Source: Rhodospirillales bacterium
GTDB taxonomy: Bacteria; Pseudomonadota; Alphaproteobacteria; Rhodospirillales; Defluviicoccaceae
NCBI GenBank assembly: GCA_016712595.1
Contig: JADJQT010000002.1
Coordinates: forward strand, 372,001-436,000
Length of the DNA stretch: 64,000 bases
Reading direction: 5' to 3'
The notes under the pieces were generated by a model that did no database searches, was not told where the DNA came from, and worked only from the letters and a program-made list of their open reading frames with translations. The position numbers and the translations under genes are program-made. Shown in pieces: positions 18,785 through 27,523 of this stretch (position 1 is its first letter; each line of letters opens with the position of its first letter).

Positions 18785-19843
18785 GTGATCGTCCTCGGCA
18801 TTGAGACCAGTTGCGATGAAACGGCGGCGGCAGTGGTCCGCGACGACCGTTGCATTCTCAGCGAACTCGTTTACTCGCAGTTGAGCGAGCATCGGCCGTG
18901 GGGCGGTGTCGTTCCGGAAGTGGCGGCGCGCGCCCATCTGCAGCGCCTGGATGGGCTGATCGCCCGGGCCGTCGGCGAGGCCGGAATCGGGTTCGCCGAT
19001 CTCGACGGCGTGGCGGTCACCGGCGGGCCGGGATTGATCGGCGGCGTCATCGTCGGCGTCATGACCGCCAAGGCGATTGCCGCGGTTCATCGGCTGCCCT
19101 TCCTCGCCGTCAACCATCTGGAGGGTCACGCGCTGTCGGCGCGGCTGTGCGAGCCGCTGGCGTTTCCCTACCTGCTGCTGCTCGTCTCTGGCGGGCATTG
19201 CCAGCTGCTTATCGTCGAGGACGTGGCGCGCTACCGGCGTCTCGGTACCACGGTCGACGACGCGCTGGGCGAGGCGTTCGACAAGGTGGCGAAGATGCTT
19301 GGCCTTGGGTATCCGGGTGGTCCGTTGGTCGAGCAGGCGGCGCGCACGGGCGATCCGGCACGCTTTTCCCTGCCGCGACCGATGTACGGCCGGCCCGGCT
19401 GCCACTTCTCGTTTTCCGGCCTGAAGACCGCGGTCCGTCACGCGATCGACGGTTTGCCCAGCGGGCCGCGCCGGCCCCAGGACGTGGCCGACCTTTGCGC
19501 GGCATTCCAGGTCGTGGCCGCGGATTGCCTCGCCGATCGCGCGCGCAATGCGCTCACCCAGTTCCGCGGCGCGCACGCCGGCGCGCCGGTGCTCGTCGTC
19601 GCTGGGGGGGTCGCCGCCAACACCTACCTGCGGACCCGGCTTGCGGACCTGGCCGCCGAACAGGGCGCTCGCCTTATCGCGCCACCGCAGCGGCTGTGCA
19701 CCGACAATGCCGCGATGATCGCCTGGGCTGGCCTCGAGCGTCTGCAGCGCGGTCTGTGTGACGGCCTCGATTTCGCGCCACGGCCGCGCTGGCCCCTCGA
19801 TCCTTCGGCGCCGCCCGTCGGGTATGCTGGCGTCAAGGCGTAA
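18785..19843 (+). CDS. tsaD: tRNA N6-adenosine threonylcarbamoyltransferase
   Basis: A 352-residue enzyme that transfers threonylcarbamoyl to A37 of ANN-reading tRNAs, working with TsaB and TsaE. The GTG at 18785 is chosen because the protein then begins MIVLGIETSCDET as in the family, with GGAAAAGGA upstream. Iron ligands are visible in NHLEGHALSAR. Also visible are the LLLVSGGHCQL, ALGEAFDKVAKMLGL and VVAGGVAANTYLR blocks. It is divergent from hemC, a common alphaproteobacterial arrangement. Confidence 0.96.
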   Translation: MIVLGIETSCDETAAAVVRDDRCILSELVYSQLSEHRPWGGVVPEVAARAHLQRLDGLIARAVGEAGIGFADLDGVAVTGGPGLIGGVIVGVMTAKAIAAVHRLPFLAVNHLEGHALSARLCEPLAFPYLLLLVSGGHCQLLIVEDVARYRRLGTTVDDALGEAFDKVAKMLGLGYPGGPLVEQAARTGDPARFSLPRPMYGRPGCHFSFSGLKTAVRHAIDGLPSGPRRPQDVADLCAAFQVVAADCLADRARNALTQFRGAHAGAPVLVVAGGVAANTYLRTRLADLAAEQGARLIAPPQRLCTDNAAMIAWAGLERLQRGLCDGLDFAPRPRWPLDPSAPPVGYAGVKA

Positions 19844-19865
19844 ACGGCGGACCAATGCGAGCGTC

Positions 19866-20423
19866 TTAAGCGGTCGCGAGGAAGTCGTCGCGGGTAAAAA
19901 GGGCGGAAAAAGCCAGCTTCCGAGCGGCGAAGGCCGCCGCCGCGCCCTCGAGCCGGTCGACGATGGTGATCACCCTCACCACGGCTGCCCCGGCTGCGCT
20001 AACCGCATCCGCCGCCATCAGCGCCGAGCCGCCGGTGGTGGTGACGTCCTCGAGAATGACCACGCGCGCGCCAGGCGACAGGTTGCCGTCGATCTGCCGC
20101 GCGGTGCCGTGATCCTTCGCCTCCTTGCGCACGAAAAAGCCTTGCAGCGGACGGCGGTCATAGCTTTTGGCACAGACCACGGCGACGATGGGCACCGCGC
20201 CCATGACCAGGCCGCCGACGGCCTCGATTGGGTCGTCTCCAATCGATGCCAGCACTGCCTCGGCGATGAGATGGGCGCCCTCGGGATCGAACATCGTGCG
20301 CTTCATATCGAAGAACACGCTGCTCTCCCGCCCCGAGGCGAGCGTGAAGGCGCCGCCGGTGAGCAAGGAGCGCTGGCGAATGATCGCCTGCAGGCGCGAA
20401 CGGACATCGGTCGAAGCGGTCAT
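19866..20423 (-). CDS. pyrE: Orotate phosphoribosyltransferase
   Basis: A 185-residue enzyme making OMP from orotate and PRPP in pyrimidine synthesis. The PRPP-binding motif VVILEDVTTTGGSAL is at about residues 109-123, with KSYDRRPLQGFFVRKEAKDHG before it. GGAFTLASGRESSVFFDMK near the start is typical of PyrE. The ATG at 20423 is preferred because it fits family length and has CAGGG upstream; an in-frame start at 20471 would add 16 unrelated residues. It converges with tsaD, with 22 bases between stops. Confidence 0.93.
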   Translation of the reverse strand: MTASTDVRSRLQAIIRQRSLLTGGAFTLASGRESSVFFDMKRTMFDPEGAHLIAEAVLASIGDDPIEAVGGLVMGAVPIVAVVCAKSYDRRPLQGFFVRKEAKDHGTARQIDGNLSPGARVVILEDVTTTGGSALMAADAVSAAGAAVVRVITIVDRLEGAAAAFAARKLAFSALFTRDDFLATA

Positions 20424-20689
20424 GAGCGAACCCTGATGGAATTGAACCCGGATGGAACCGATGCGGACCAAGAAGGCAATGCCAGATGGCCTGCACTCGC
20501 AAGCCTATCCTGCGCTTTTTTCGCACGCTACTAAAAGCAACCGGCCTCGCTACCCCGGCACGGGGTTGACTCCTCGAGGCAGGTCAACGATGTAGAAACG
20601 GGCAAGACATCGGTCCGGGCAGAAGCGCGACGGGATTGGAGGGCGGGCTGAACTTCGATCCGGTAGCCGCTAAGGGAGTCCGTCGGACT

Positions 20690-21571
20690 ATGCGTGTAAC
20701 AAATCCTTTAACTTCCGTGGACATGGGCGCGACCCCGGCGGGGAATACGGTGCGGATCGGGCTCGACTGGTTCCTCAATCCTGATCATCTGGCGTTCATC
20801 GCTGCTCGCGATTGGCCCGATCTTGCCGCTGAACCGCTGACGATTGTGCTCGACGAGCCGAACCAGCACGGCGACGGCTTCGCTGCCCTGGCGGGGGGCG
20901 TGTTCGATCTTATCGTGACCGAGCCCTTGACGCTTCTGGAGCCGATGGCAAGCGCGTGCGAGCCGCTTGGCTGCGTCTTTGAGACGTCTGGCGGAATTCT
21001 CATCCGCGAAGACCGGTTGAAGAAACTGCGCGCGGGCGAAATCATGCGCATTGCCTCGCCGATGTCCGGTCGCCTGACCGACGGGTTGTGCCGGCGTATC
21101 CTTCAGCGGTGGGCCGGGAATCAGGGCGTGGCGATCGCCGAGACGCAGATCGCCGTCGAACAAGCCGACTTTCGCCATGTCGAGAACCTCGAGGCAGGTT
21201 TCGATGCGTGCTGGCTTGCGTTTGCCAATATCGAGGCGGTTCAGGCGCGCCAGCGTGGCCTTTCCGTCCGGCTGTTGACTGCGGAGGACGTCGGGCTCCC
21301 CGGATTCTCCGCACTCGAACTCGTCGCTCGCAAGGGCCGCTCCGCCGAGGAGATCGCGTTGCATGAGCGGTTTATCGCCGCTCTCGAAGCGGCGGCGCTG
21401 AGGTTGCGCGCGGACGAGCAGGCCGCGGTTTCGCTGTGGCAGTCGGCAAGCGGTGAGGGCGGCAGCGATGCGCGCGAGATCGTGATCGCGACGCTCGCAT
21501 GCCTGAAGGCTCCCGTCGATCGGACGCCCACGCGCTGGCATAGTCTGGAAAGCCTGCTGCTTGAAGCATAA
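20690..21571 (+). CDS. NMT1/ThiY-like substrate-binding protein
   Basis: A 293-residue protein resembling the NMT1/THI5-like periplasmic binding fold: VRIGLDWFLNPDHLAFIAARDWPDL at the start, and GGVFDLIVTEPLTLLEPM in the first lobe. It has no obvious signal peptide. No ABC permease or ATPase is adjacent, so it may be a cytoplasmic or enzyme-like member rather than a transporter component. Ligand unknown; a pyrimidine or thiamine precursor is possible only by family analogy. Starts at 20690 or 20723 are both plausible. Confidence 0.65.
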   Translation: MRVTNPLTSVDMGATPAGNTVRIGLDWFLNPDHLAFIAARDWPDLAAEPLTIVLDEPNQHGDGFAALAGGVFDLIVTEPLTLLEPMASACEPLGCVFETSGGILIREDRLKKLRAGEIMRIASPMSGRLTDGLCRRILQRWAGNQGVAIAETQIAVEQADFRHVENLEAGFDACWLAFANIEAVQARQRGLSVRLLTAEDVGLPGFSALELVARKGRSAEEIALHERFIAALEAAALRLRADEQAAVSLWQSASGEGGSDAREIVIATLACLKAPVDRTPTRWHSLESLLLEA

Positions 21572-21655
21572 GCGACGATTCGAATTTCACTCTCCTGCGT
21601 TGACGAAATGGTATGGCGGGTGCTAGCTGCGCTCGGAAATTCGAATCGGGAACCA

Positions 21656-22102
21656 ATGTGCCGTCATCGTTCACAGTTGCGCGCCGGAGGACTGGCGATC
21701 CTGGTGTCCGCGGGGTTGCTTGGCGCCGTTGTCGTCACCGCGTCTGAACCAATTGTCCCGGCCCCGCCCGCCGGTAAACGGCCGGCGGCTGAGCCGGCTG
21801 TTCCGGCGTCCGCCGTGGTCGAAGCGATTGCCCGATCGTGCAATGAGAAGCGCTACTCCGACGTGGGCGATGATCTGCACTCGTCATTGCGGCACATCTG
21901 GATCGATATCGGCTACCGCGTTGCGGACTTTTGTGAGGCTCTGACCAAGGCATACACGCTGAAAAGCGTGCATATCGATAGGCAGGAACGCACCGGCAAT
22001 TACGCGATCGTATTCGCGACATATCTTTATTCTGATGGCAGCGAAACCATCGACCGGGCGGCGTTGCTTGCGGAAAAGGGCGCCTGGAAGCTCGCCAACT
22101 GA
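21656..22102 (+). CDS. Small exported protein of unknown function
   Basis: A 148-residue protein with a signal peptide (MCRHRSQLRAGG, then a hydrophobic core LAILVSAGLLGAVVVTA) followed by a Pro/Ala-rich linker and a compact domain with two cysteines (SCNEKRY and DFCEAL) that could form a disulfide. I do not recognise the family. It ends 63 bases before a sensor kinase gene on the same strand and may be cotranscribed with it. Confidence 0.6.
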   Translation: MCRHRSQLRAGGLAILVSAGLLGAVVVTASEPIVPAPPAGKRPAAEPAVPASAVVEAIARSCNEKRYSDVGDDLHSSLRHIWIDIGYRVADFCEALTKAYTLKSVHIDRQERTGNYAIVFATYLYSDGSETIDRAALLAEKGAWKLAN

Positions 22103-22165
22103 CCCCGTGTTCGTGCGAAATCCACAACCGCGATGCGTGCGTGGGTCGGCGCTCGAGGAGGCCCA

Positions 22166-23302
22166 ATGCCAAGCATGAAGACGCTGCGCGATCGTCTGGA
22201 TCAGTTCGGGGCCGCCGCCGTCGTCCGGCCGGACGTCGACGAGCTCTTGCAGGTCGCCTGCCAGGAGATCGCCGATGCGCTTAATGTGAGCCATGTCAAG
22301 GCGTTGGAGTATCTCCCTGGGGAGAAATCGCTGCTCATCCGCGCCGGCGTTGGCTGGTCCGATCACGTTGTCGGAGAGGTGCGACTGGCGGCGGGATTTG
22401 AGTGTGCCGCCGGCTTCACCTTGCAGACGGGCAAGCCGACGATTTCGGAAGACCTGCTGAGCGAACAGCGGTTTCACGTCCCGCAACTGCTGTTCGATCA
22501 CGGCGTGCGGTCGGTGGTCAACGTCCTGATAAAATTCGACGACCTCGTCTTCGGCGTGCTCGAGGCGGACAGCGACCAGGCGCGCCATTTCGGCGACGAA
22601 GACATCCAGACACTCCAAGGGTTCGCCAACGTCCTTGCCCTCGTCATCGCCCAGGCGCGAACGGCGAAGGCCAACTATGAGCTGTCGGTCAAGCTGGAGA
22701 CGCTCCTGCGCGAACTCGCCCATCGCACGCGCAATAACAACCAGCTGCTCATGTCGATGGTCTCGCTGCAAAAGGCCAAGGCGACGATCATGGAGGTCGT
22801 GCATGCGCTCGACGACGTTCTTGCCCGGATCACCGTCCTGAATGCGATCGACGAGCTGCTGTCATTCGTCGACGATACCGAGTTCGTCGACGTTCCGTCC
22901 TACATCAATTCGCTGTCCGGCAAAATTTTCTCGTCTCTCTCCGATTCGTCGCAAGGTATCCGTCTGGTCACCGACCTCGAAGATGGGGTGCTGACCCGGT
23001 CGGTGGCGCAAAGTGTCGCGGTTATCGTCAACGAATTCATTACCAACAGCTTCAAGTATGCGTTCAAGGACGGTGGTGTGCTCTCGATCCGCATGCAGAT
23101 CGATAAGGAGATGGCGGTGTTCGAGTTAGCCGACGACGGGCCCGGAATCCCGGCGTCAGCGCAGCCCGGCCTGGGTTCTCAAATCATGGATGCGATGGCG
23201 GCGCAGATCGACGCCAAGCTCGACTGGCTGCCGGGACCGGGCGCCAAGCTGCGCCTGTTGATTCCTCGGGCGACACCTCCGTCCTGTGACGAGACCGCCT
23301 GA
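22166..23302 (+). CDS. Soluble GAF-domain sensor histidine kinase (HisKA_2/HWE-like)
   Basis: A 378-residue kinase without membrane segments. Residues ~20-165 form a GAF sensor domain (RPDVDELLQVACQEIADAL, FGVLEADSD). The phosphoacceptor is in LRELAHRTRNNNQLLMS at about residue 190, the HisKA_2 pattern. The ATPase domain has an N-box VNEFITNSFKYAF and a G-box ADDGPGIP. The ATG at 22166 follows GAGGAGG. No response regulator is next to it, so it is an orphan kinase. In alphaproteobacteria this class often feeds the general stress response. Confidence 0.85.
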   Translation: MPSMKTLRDRLDQFGAAAVVRPDVDELLQVACQEIADALNVSHVKALEYLPGEKSLLIRAGVGWSDHVVGEVRLAAGFECAAGFTLQTGKPTISEDLLSEQRFHVPQLLFDHGVRSVVNVLIKFDDLVFGVLEADSDQARHFGDEDIQTLQGFANVLALVIAQARTAKANYELSVKLETLLRELAHRTRNNNQLLMSMVSLQKAKATIMEVVHALDDVLARITVLNAIDELLSFVDDTEFVDVPSYINSLSGKIFSSLSDSSQGIRLVTDLEDGVLTRSVAQSVAVIVNEFITNSFKYAFKDGGVLSIRMQIDKEMAVFELADDGPGIPASAQPGLGSQIMDAMAAQIDAKLDWLPGPGAKLRLLIPRATPPSCDETA

Positions 23303-23332
23303 CCGAGGTCCGCGCGACGCTGGTGGTTTGGA

Positions 23333-23857
23333 TTAGCGCTGCCCATTGTGAATTGGCCGATTGTTTCCAAGTCCGTCGTGTCCGGGTGATGTCGGGCCCG
23401 CGCCCCAGACGTCGCGCGCCTCCTGGCGCGCATCGAACAGGTAGCTGATCGGCGGCATCGGCCGGATCGCCGCAGCGACGAGCAGTGCGCACAGGAGTAC
23501 AACGATGACTGGCTCGATCCGGAATGTGGAGCGCTGTGCAGGCGTGCTTGCCATTTGGGACGCGGCGGCTTGGATCGTTGCCCGGCGCGCGGCGATCCGT
23601 TGTTGCAGGTAGTGGGCAAGAGGCTTGCGATTCAACCAGATGTGCGCGACCGCCGCGCACAGGAAAAACAGGCCGAAGGCCGTGTGCAGGTTCTGCCATT
23701 CCCACTTGTCGAGGAACATCACGTGCCAATCGAGCGCGCGGGCGGTTCGCCCGCTCGGCGTGAAATAAAGCACGATTCCACTGGTGACGAGGACGGCAAA
23801 GGTCGCCAGCATGAAAAGCGCGGTCAATGGCCGGGATCGCGTGGGTGCGTTGTGCAT
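23333..23857 (-). CDS. DUF4405-type membrane protein (cytochrome b-like)
   Basis: A 174-residue membrane protein with three clear helices: ALFMLATFAVLVTSGIVLYF, LHTAFGLFFLCAAVAHIWLN and VIVVLLCALLVAAAI. Histidines in DWHVMF, NLHTAF and AHIWLN sit at helix ends, as in DUF4405 proteins, which may bind heme. It lies 102 bases downstream of the NsrR-like regulator on the same strand, so it may belong to its operon or regulon. Confidence 0.75.
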   Translation of the reverse strand: MHNAPTRSRPLTALFMLATFAVLVTSGIVLYFTPSGRTARALDWHVMFLDKWEWQNLHTAFGLFFLCAAVAHIWLNRKPLAHYLQQRIAARRATIQAAASQMASTPAQRSTFRIEPVIVVLLCALLVAAAIRPMPPISYLFDARQEARDVWGAGPTSPGHDGLGNNRPIHNGQR

Positions 23858-23959
23858 CGGTTCCTCCCTTCGCGCATCCGCCGGCTGGCTCGCCGCGGGA
23901 GTGACGATGCGCGAGCTTTCTCACGTCGCGGACGGCCGCTCCGCTCTCGCCGCGCCGGC

Positions 23960-24478
23960 TCAGGCGCCGACCGACCGCGTCCGTTCCGCCGCCGTCTCGC
24001 CGCTTTGATGCGCCGGGCTGGTGGGCTGCGGTAAAGCCTCGCCGGCCGGCATGCCCAGAAGCGGCGCGAGCCGTTCGGGTGATTGCACCAGATCGGCCAG
24101 CGTGTAGCCGTCCAGCACCGCGAAGAAGGCAGCGAGTGCCTCGCCAAGGGCATGGCGTAGCTTGCACTCGGGTCGCAGCGGGCAGGTGCTGGTCAGCGGA
24201 TCGAAACATTCGACCAGTGTCATTTCGCCTTCGGTATGCCGGATGACGTCACCGATTCGGATTGCCTCGGGCGGCATGGCCAGCCGCACGCCCCCATTCC
24301 GTCCGCGCACAGTCTCAAGATAACCGCGGCGCGACAACTCGCCGGCGGCCTTCTTCAAATGATCGTACGAGATGCCGTAGGCGCGCGCGATTTCCGGAAC
24401 ACCGCTGGGTGGATCGCCGCGCAGCGCCGCGTACATCAAGATGCGGATCGCAAAGTTGGAAAACTGGGTCAATCTCAC
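23960..24478 (-). CDS. nsrR: Rrf2-family regulator, NsrR-like
   Basis: A 172-residue DNA-binding protein. The GTG at 24478 makes it begin MRLTQFSNFAIRILMYAAL, as in NsrR. The winged helix (GVPEIARAYGISYDHLKKAA, RGRNGGVRLA) is followed by three cysteines spaced C-x7-C-x5-C in ECFDPLTSTCPLRPECKL, matching the Fe-S cluster ligands of NsrR. NsrR senses nitric oxide and represses NO-detoxification genes. The assignment to NsrR rather than another Rrf2 member is by motif. The C-terminal ~35 residues are longer than usual. A palindrome in the divergent promoter region is a likely target. Confidence 0.82.
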   Translation of the reverse strand: MRLTQFSNFAIRILMYAALRGDPPSGVPEIARAYGISYDHLKKAAGELSRRGYLETVRGRNGGVRLAMPPEAIRIGDVIRHTEGEMTLVECFDPLTSTCPLRPECKLRHALGEALAAFFAVLDGYTLADLVQSPERLAPLLGMPAGEALPQPTSPAHQSGETAAERTRSVGA

Positions 24479-24504
24479 CGGCGTGCGCCTCACCTCAATA
24501 AACA

Positions 24505-24519
24505 GGTATATACTATACC
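24505..24519. promoter_or_regulatory. Operator-like inverted repeat between nsrR-like gene and the 24621 gene
   Basis: GGTATA-TAC-TATACC is an inverted repeat with perfect 6-base arms and a 3-base centre. It sits in a short AT-rich island 27 bases upstream of the NsrR-like start and ~100 bases upstream of the divergent gene. The position suggests autoregulation. That NsrR binds here is an inference. Confidence 0.5.
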
Positions 24520-24542
24520 ATAATTTGCAGTGGGTGTATAAT
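24514..24542 (+). promoter_or_regulatory. Candidate promoter for the 24621 gene
   Basis: A perfect TATAAT -10 box lies at 24537-24542. A 17-base spacer places a poor -35 (TATACC, 24514-24519) inside the right arm of the palindrome. A repressor on the palindrome would block this promoter. Confidence 0.4.
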
Positions 24543-24620
24543 AGGGAGTTTTCCGATGGAAGGTGCGGGATGCCTGGGCCTGCGAGGCAAGGTGGCACAC
24601 CGCGCCGAGAGGAGGGCGCG

Positions 24621-25016
24621 ATGAATATCATGACTTGGAAACGGAACCTGATCGAGGAGATCGAAGCGGCGGCGGAGCGGCGGACCCAGGAGATTTTCGC
24701 CGATGCCGGGGAGGAGCGGCGAGCGATTCAGAGCCAGGAGACGCTGCTCGGCCTTGCCGCGGCACTCCGGGCCATGCCGGACGATGAAGCGCACTTGGCG
24801 GCGCTGTTCACCGAGGAGGCGGAGATGGCGGCTGTCGACGGCGGTGCTCCGGGTGAAGCCGAACACCGGTTCCATGAGGCCAAGGAGGATCTGCTGCGTC
24901 TGATCGGCTTCGAGCAGGAACCGTTCGCGACGGCGGACGCTTTCCTTGACGCCGTGCGTGGCCGTGCCGACGAAATCATCGCCGAATATCGGCTCGTGGC
25001 GGCCGTTCCGGCCTGA
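24621..25016 (+). CDS. Unrecognised acidic helical protein next to NsrR-like regulator
   Basis: A 131-residue soluble protein, rich in Glu and Ala and probably all-helical. The ATG at 24621 follows GGAGG. The first third (WKRNLIEEIEAAAERRTQEIF) could be an amphipathic helix. EAEHRFHEAKEDLLRL contains closely spaced Glu and His that could bind metal, but the pattern is not a recognised hemerythrin. I do not recognise a family. Divergence from the NsrR-like gene across a shared operator suggests control by NO or Fe-S status. Confidence 0.6.
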   Translation: MNIMTWKRNLIEEIEAAAERRTQEIFADAGEERRAIQSQETLLGLAAALRAMPDDEAHLAALFTEEAEMAAVDGGAPGEAEHRFHEAKEDLLRLIGFEQEPFATADAFLDAVRGRADEIIAEYRLVAAVPA

Positions 25017-25326
25017 CCGTCCTTTAACGGCGACGCGTGGGATCGGTTCACCCGGCTACACGCGTCGTCGATTCGTCGCACCTGTCGGGATCACAACGGC
25101 ATGGCGAACCGCTACGGCCCGAGCGGCGGTCTCGCACAAAATACCGTCCGCGTGCCCCATGAACGGCGCGAAGGCGGCCCACGGAAGCACGCGGCAACGG
25201 TATAAGGTTTCTCGTACCTTCCCTCTCGGGGAGAGTATGGCAAATTATCCACAAAAGCTATCGGGAATTATCTGACCCGGCAGTAAGCCAATGCGGCTGG
25301 ACAGCGACTGCGCGAGCAAGGCGCAA
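25017..25326. other. Intergenic stretch between convergent genes
   Basis: 310 bases without a supported gene. Short frames lack ribosome binding sites. No clear terminator hairpin with a T-run was found. Confidence 0.4.
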
Positions 25327-25755
25327 TCAACTGCGGGTCGGCACCATGATCAAGGCTTCACCGTCGATCACTTTCTTGTCGCCGACGGTGCAAATCGTCT
25401 CGCACTCGACGAATTTCTTCTCTGGAACCAGTTTTTTGATCGTAACCCGTGCCATGAGCGTATCGCCGATTTTCACCGGGGCTTTGAACTTCAAGGTTTG
25501 ACTGACGTAGATGCAGCCCGGTCCGGGAAGTTTCGTGCCGAGGACGGCGGAAATGAACGATGCGCCGATCATGCCGTGAGCGATGCGCGATTTGAACATC
25601 GTCGTCTTGGCGAATTCCTCGTTGATGTGCACGGGGTTGTTGTCGCCGGAAACGCCCGCAAATGTATAGATGTCGGCCTCGGTGATCGTCTTGCCGAACA
25701 CCGCGGTCATACCTTCCTTTAGGTCTTCGAAATAGTAGCCGTGCAAATCGTCCAT
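25327..25755 (-). CDS. phaJ: MaoC-like (R)-specific enoyl-CoA hydratase
   Basis: A 142-residue hot-dog-fold hydratase. The signature FAGVSGDNNPVHINEEFA holds the catalytic Asp and His, followed by AHGMIGASFISAVLG. The start at 25755 is set by GAGGGAGGG just upstream. PhaJ-type enzymes convert trans-2-enoyl-CoA to (R)-3-hydroxyacyl-CoA and supply polyhydroxyalkanoate synthesis from beta-oxidation. No PHA synthase is in the window, so the PhaJ label is by similarity. It appears to be a single-gene transcript. Confidence 0.82.
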   Translation of the reverse strand: MDDLHGYYFEDLKEGMTAVFGKTITEADIYTFAGVSGDNNPVHINEEFAKTTMFKSRIAHGMIGASFISAVLGTKLPGPGCIYVSQTLKFKAPVKIGDTLMARVTIKKLVPEKKFVECETICTVGDKKVIDGEALIMVPTRS

Positions 25756-26279
25756 CGTTCCCTCCCTCATTGCCGGCTCTGTGCCCGTTGGCGCGCCGCC
25801 GGTTCAACCGTCCGGCGATCCTAGTCGCCGTCCGCGTCGCCGGCAAGGCGCTCCCGTCCGCGGCGTCGGCGAACGCCATCGCCCACGGCGGACGTCGCGC
25901 AATGCGGCGGGGCTGTCGCGGATGCAGTCTGTGGGCAGGAAGCGCGGCAAATCGAACAAAAGAGACTTATTTATCGAACAATAGGCGACCACCGCTCGCT
26001 CCACGACTTCGACTATACCCCAAAATAGGCATTAATTATGGCAATGATTCGCACGTCGCCAATGACGGCGCGCCAGTCGCTCAGGCAACAGTGGCGCTGA
26101 TGAACGTGGCGGCGAGGTAAAGAATCCCGGCAAGCCAGACGAGGAGCGGAGCGTCGCTTGCTCGGAGAGGTCTGCGGCTATGCCCGGCGGCGTCGGCGAT
26201 CCTTGACGATGCCACTTGGCCCGCCGGATGCCGTCAGGCGCCATTCGCGCCATCATTGCCGGTGATGGAGCTATTGAAA
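25756..26279. other. Intergenic stretch, about 520 bases
   Basis: No gene supported. The central part (about 25950-26045) is clearly more AT-rich and could hold promoters, including that of the MaoC gene. The rest is GC-rich with no obvious repeat. Confidence 0.4.
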
Positions 26280-27266
26280 CTAGCGAATGTAATTAACCAA
26301 GCTGAGTTGATTGATTTGGGCTGTCATCGAATAGGTCGCTTCAAGCTGGGTCCGCAAAAGCGACAACTGGCTCGCCGCCTGCGCAACGTCTGTCTGTTCG
26401 ATGTCGTTGATCTGCGACTGAAGCATCGCCAGCGTCGTCTCGTGATGCGTGGTCGTGCTGTCGACCAGCGCCTGGTTCGTTCCGTTCGCTGAAATCAGTG
26501 CATTCGCCTGGCCGACACCACTGGTCAATAACGCCGCGGCATTGCGGATGACCGTGGTGTACTGGGCATCGGTCGTATCGACGCCGTTGGGCTCAGGCGT
26601 GAGCGCCATCGTCGCCAAGCCCTGTAAAATGTTTTGGAAACTTTGGTCAGAAGCTAGAATGCCATAGTCTATTTTCTGGTATTGGTCAATAGGTGTCGGA
26701 GGAATGGCGTTTCCGCCTTGGTAAAAATTACTCGATGTCGCGTAAAATGTCTGTATTTCTGTCTCTACAGCGGAGGCATCAAGCGGATTTGCAAGACCAG
26801 ATATGTTGGCCTGTACATCAGTATACTGTGTTGAAACCATAGGAGATGTGCTTGTGGCGTCTCCTGAAAATAACGCGCGCCCACCGACCGCTGTCTGCAA
26901 CGCATTCAACACAGAATTAAATGCGCTCTTGGCGGTATTTATGAGAGCATTACGCTCCGTATCCGTCGATGTCATCGCGTAGGCTTGATTTTTGACAGCC
27001 TCGGCGGCATCGCGAATCGTCGTCATGGCTTGATCCATTGCCGATAGGCGCACGGCATGAATCTTATTATTTTCCATGTAGGTATTGATCGTATTCGCCT
27101 CATTGTGAAGGGCGATGTTGATGCCGGCCTGCGTTCCAAGATCAGAAAACGAGTTGGCCTTCTGGCCCGTTGCCACCTGTTGCTCGAGCCGTTGAATATC
27201 CGCATTCATCGTGGTCATGCGGGAGGACAAAAACGTGTTCATCGCGAGCGTCGAGAGAACCTGCAT
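26280..27266 (-). CDS. flgL: Flagellin/FlgL-like flagellar protein, isolated
   Basis: A 328-residue protein with conserved helical ends typical of flagellins and hook-filament junction proteins: NTFLSSRMTTMNADIQRLEQ and QVATGQKANSFSDLGTQAG at the start, and LSLLRTQLEATYSMTAQINQ to the end. The middle (about residues 110-230) is variable, Ser/Thr-rich and AT-rich. FlgL is favoured over flagellin by the Ala-Thr-Gly-Gln/Ser-Asp-Leu pattern, but this is not certain. No other flagellar gene is in the window. GAAGGAACGG precedes the ATG, and a CtrA-type box lies 65 bases upstream. Confidence 0.75.
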   Translation of the reverse strand: MQVLSTLAMNTFLSSRMTTMNADIQRLEQQVATGQKANSFSDLGTQAGINIALHNEANTINTYMENNKIHAVRLSAMDQAMTTIRDAAEAVKNQAYAMTSTDTERNALINTAKSAFNSVLNALQTAVGGRALFSGDATSTSPMVSTQYTDVQANISGLANPLDASAVETEIQTFYATSSNFYQGGNAIPPTPIDQYQKIDYGILASDQSFQNILQGLATMALTPEPNGVDTTDAQYTTVIRNAAALLTSGVGQANALISANGTNQALVDSTTTHHETTLAMLQSQINDIEQTDVAQAASQLSLLRTQLEATYSMTAQINQLSLVNYIR

Positions 27267-27330
27267 GACCGTTCCTTCTTGTGGCAGCCGAAAAGAAAAT
27301 GGATGCCTTCCTCGAAATTACCCATTTTCC

Positions 27331-27349
27331 GATTAACGGATCGTTAATC
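27331..27349 (-). promoter_or_regulatory. CtrA-type binding site upstream of the flgL-like gene
   Basis: The sequence GATTAACGGATCGTTAATC is a perfect 8-base inverted repeat around GAT and contains TTAA-N7-TTAA, the full CtrA recognition motif. CtrA controls flagellar genes in many alphaproteobacteria. Its distance (65 bases) from the flgL-like start fits activation of that gene. Confidence 0.6.
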
Positions 27350-27523
27350 GTCCATTGACGGTGCGGCGATCGGTTCGTGGCCGGCGCCTCGATGGCGGCG
27401 CAACGCTCGCGCCCTGCCTGGCGACTTGAATCCATCGAGCACGCGTGCGAGGTGATGGCCACAATAGAGGCCACTTAACGCCGCACCGATTCCTTCCCAC
27501 CGCAAACTGATCGGCGCCCAATT

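Noticed and set aside
18617..19855. A 412-codon minus-strand frame opposite tsaD
   Set aside because: A GC-driven shadow of tsaD with no family motif.
25770..26120. 116-codon frame between maoC and flgL
   Set aside because: Low-complexity Arg/Ala composition typical of non-coding GC-rich sequence and no start signal.
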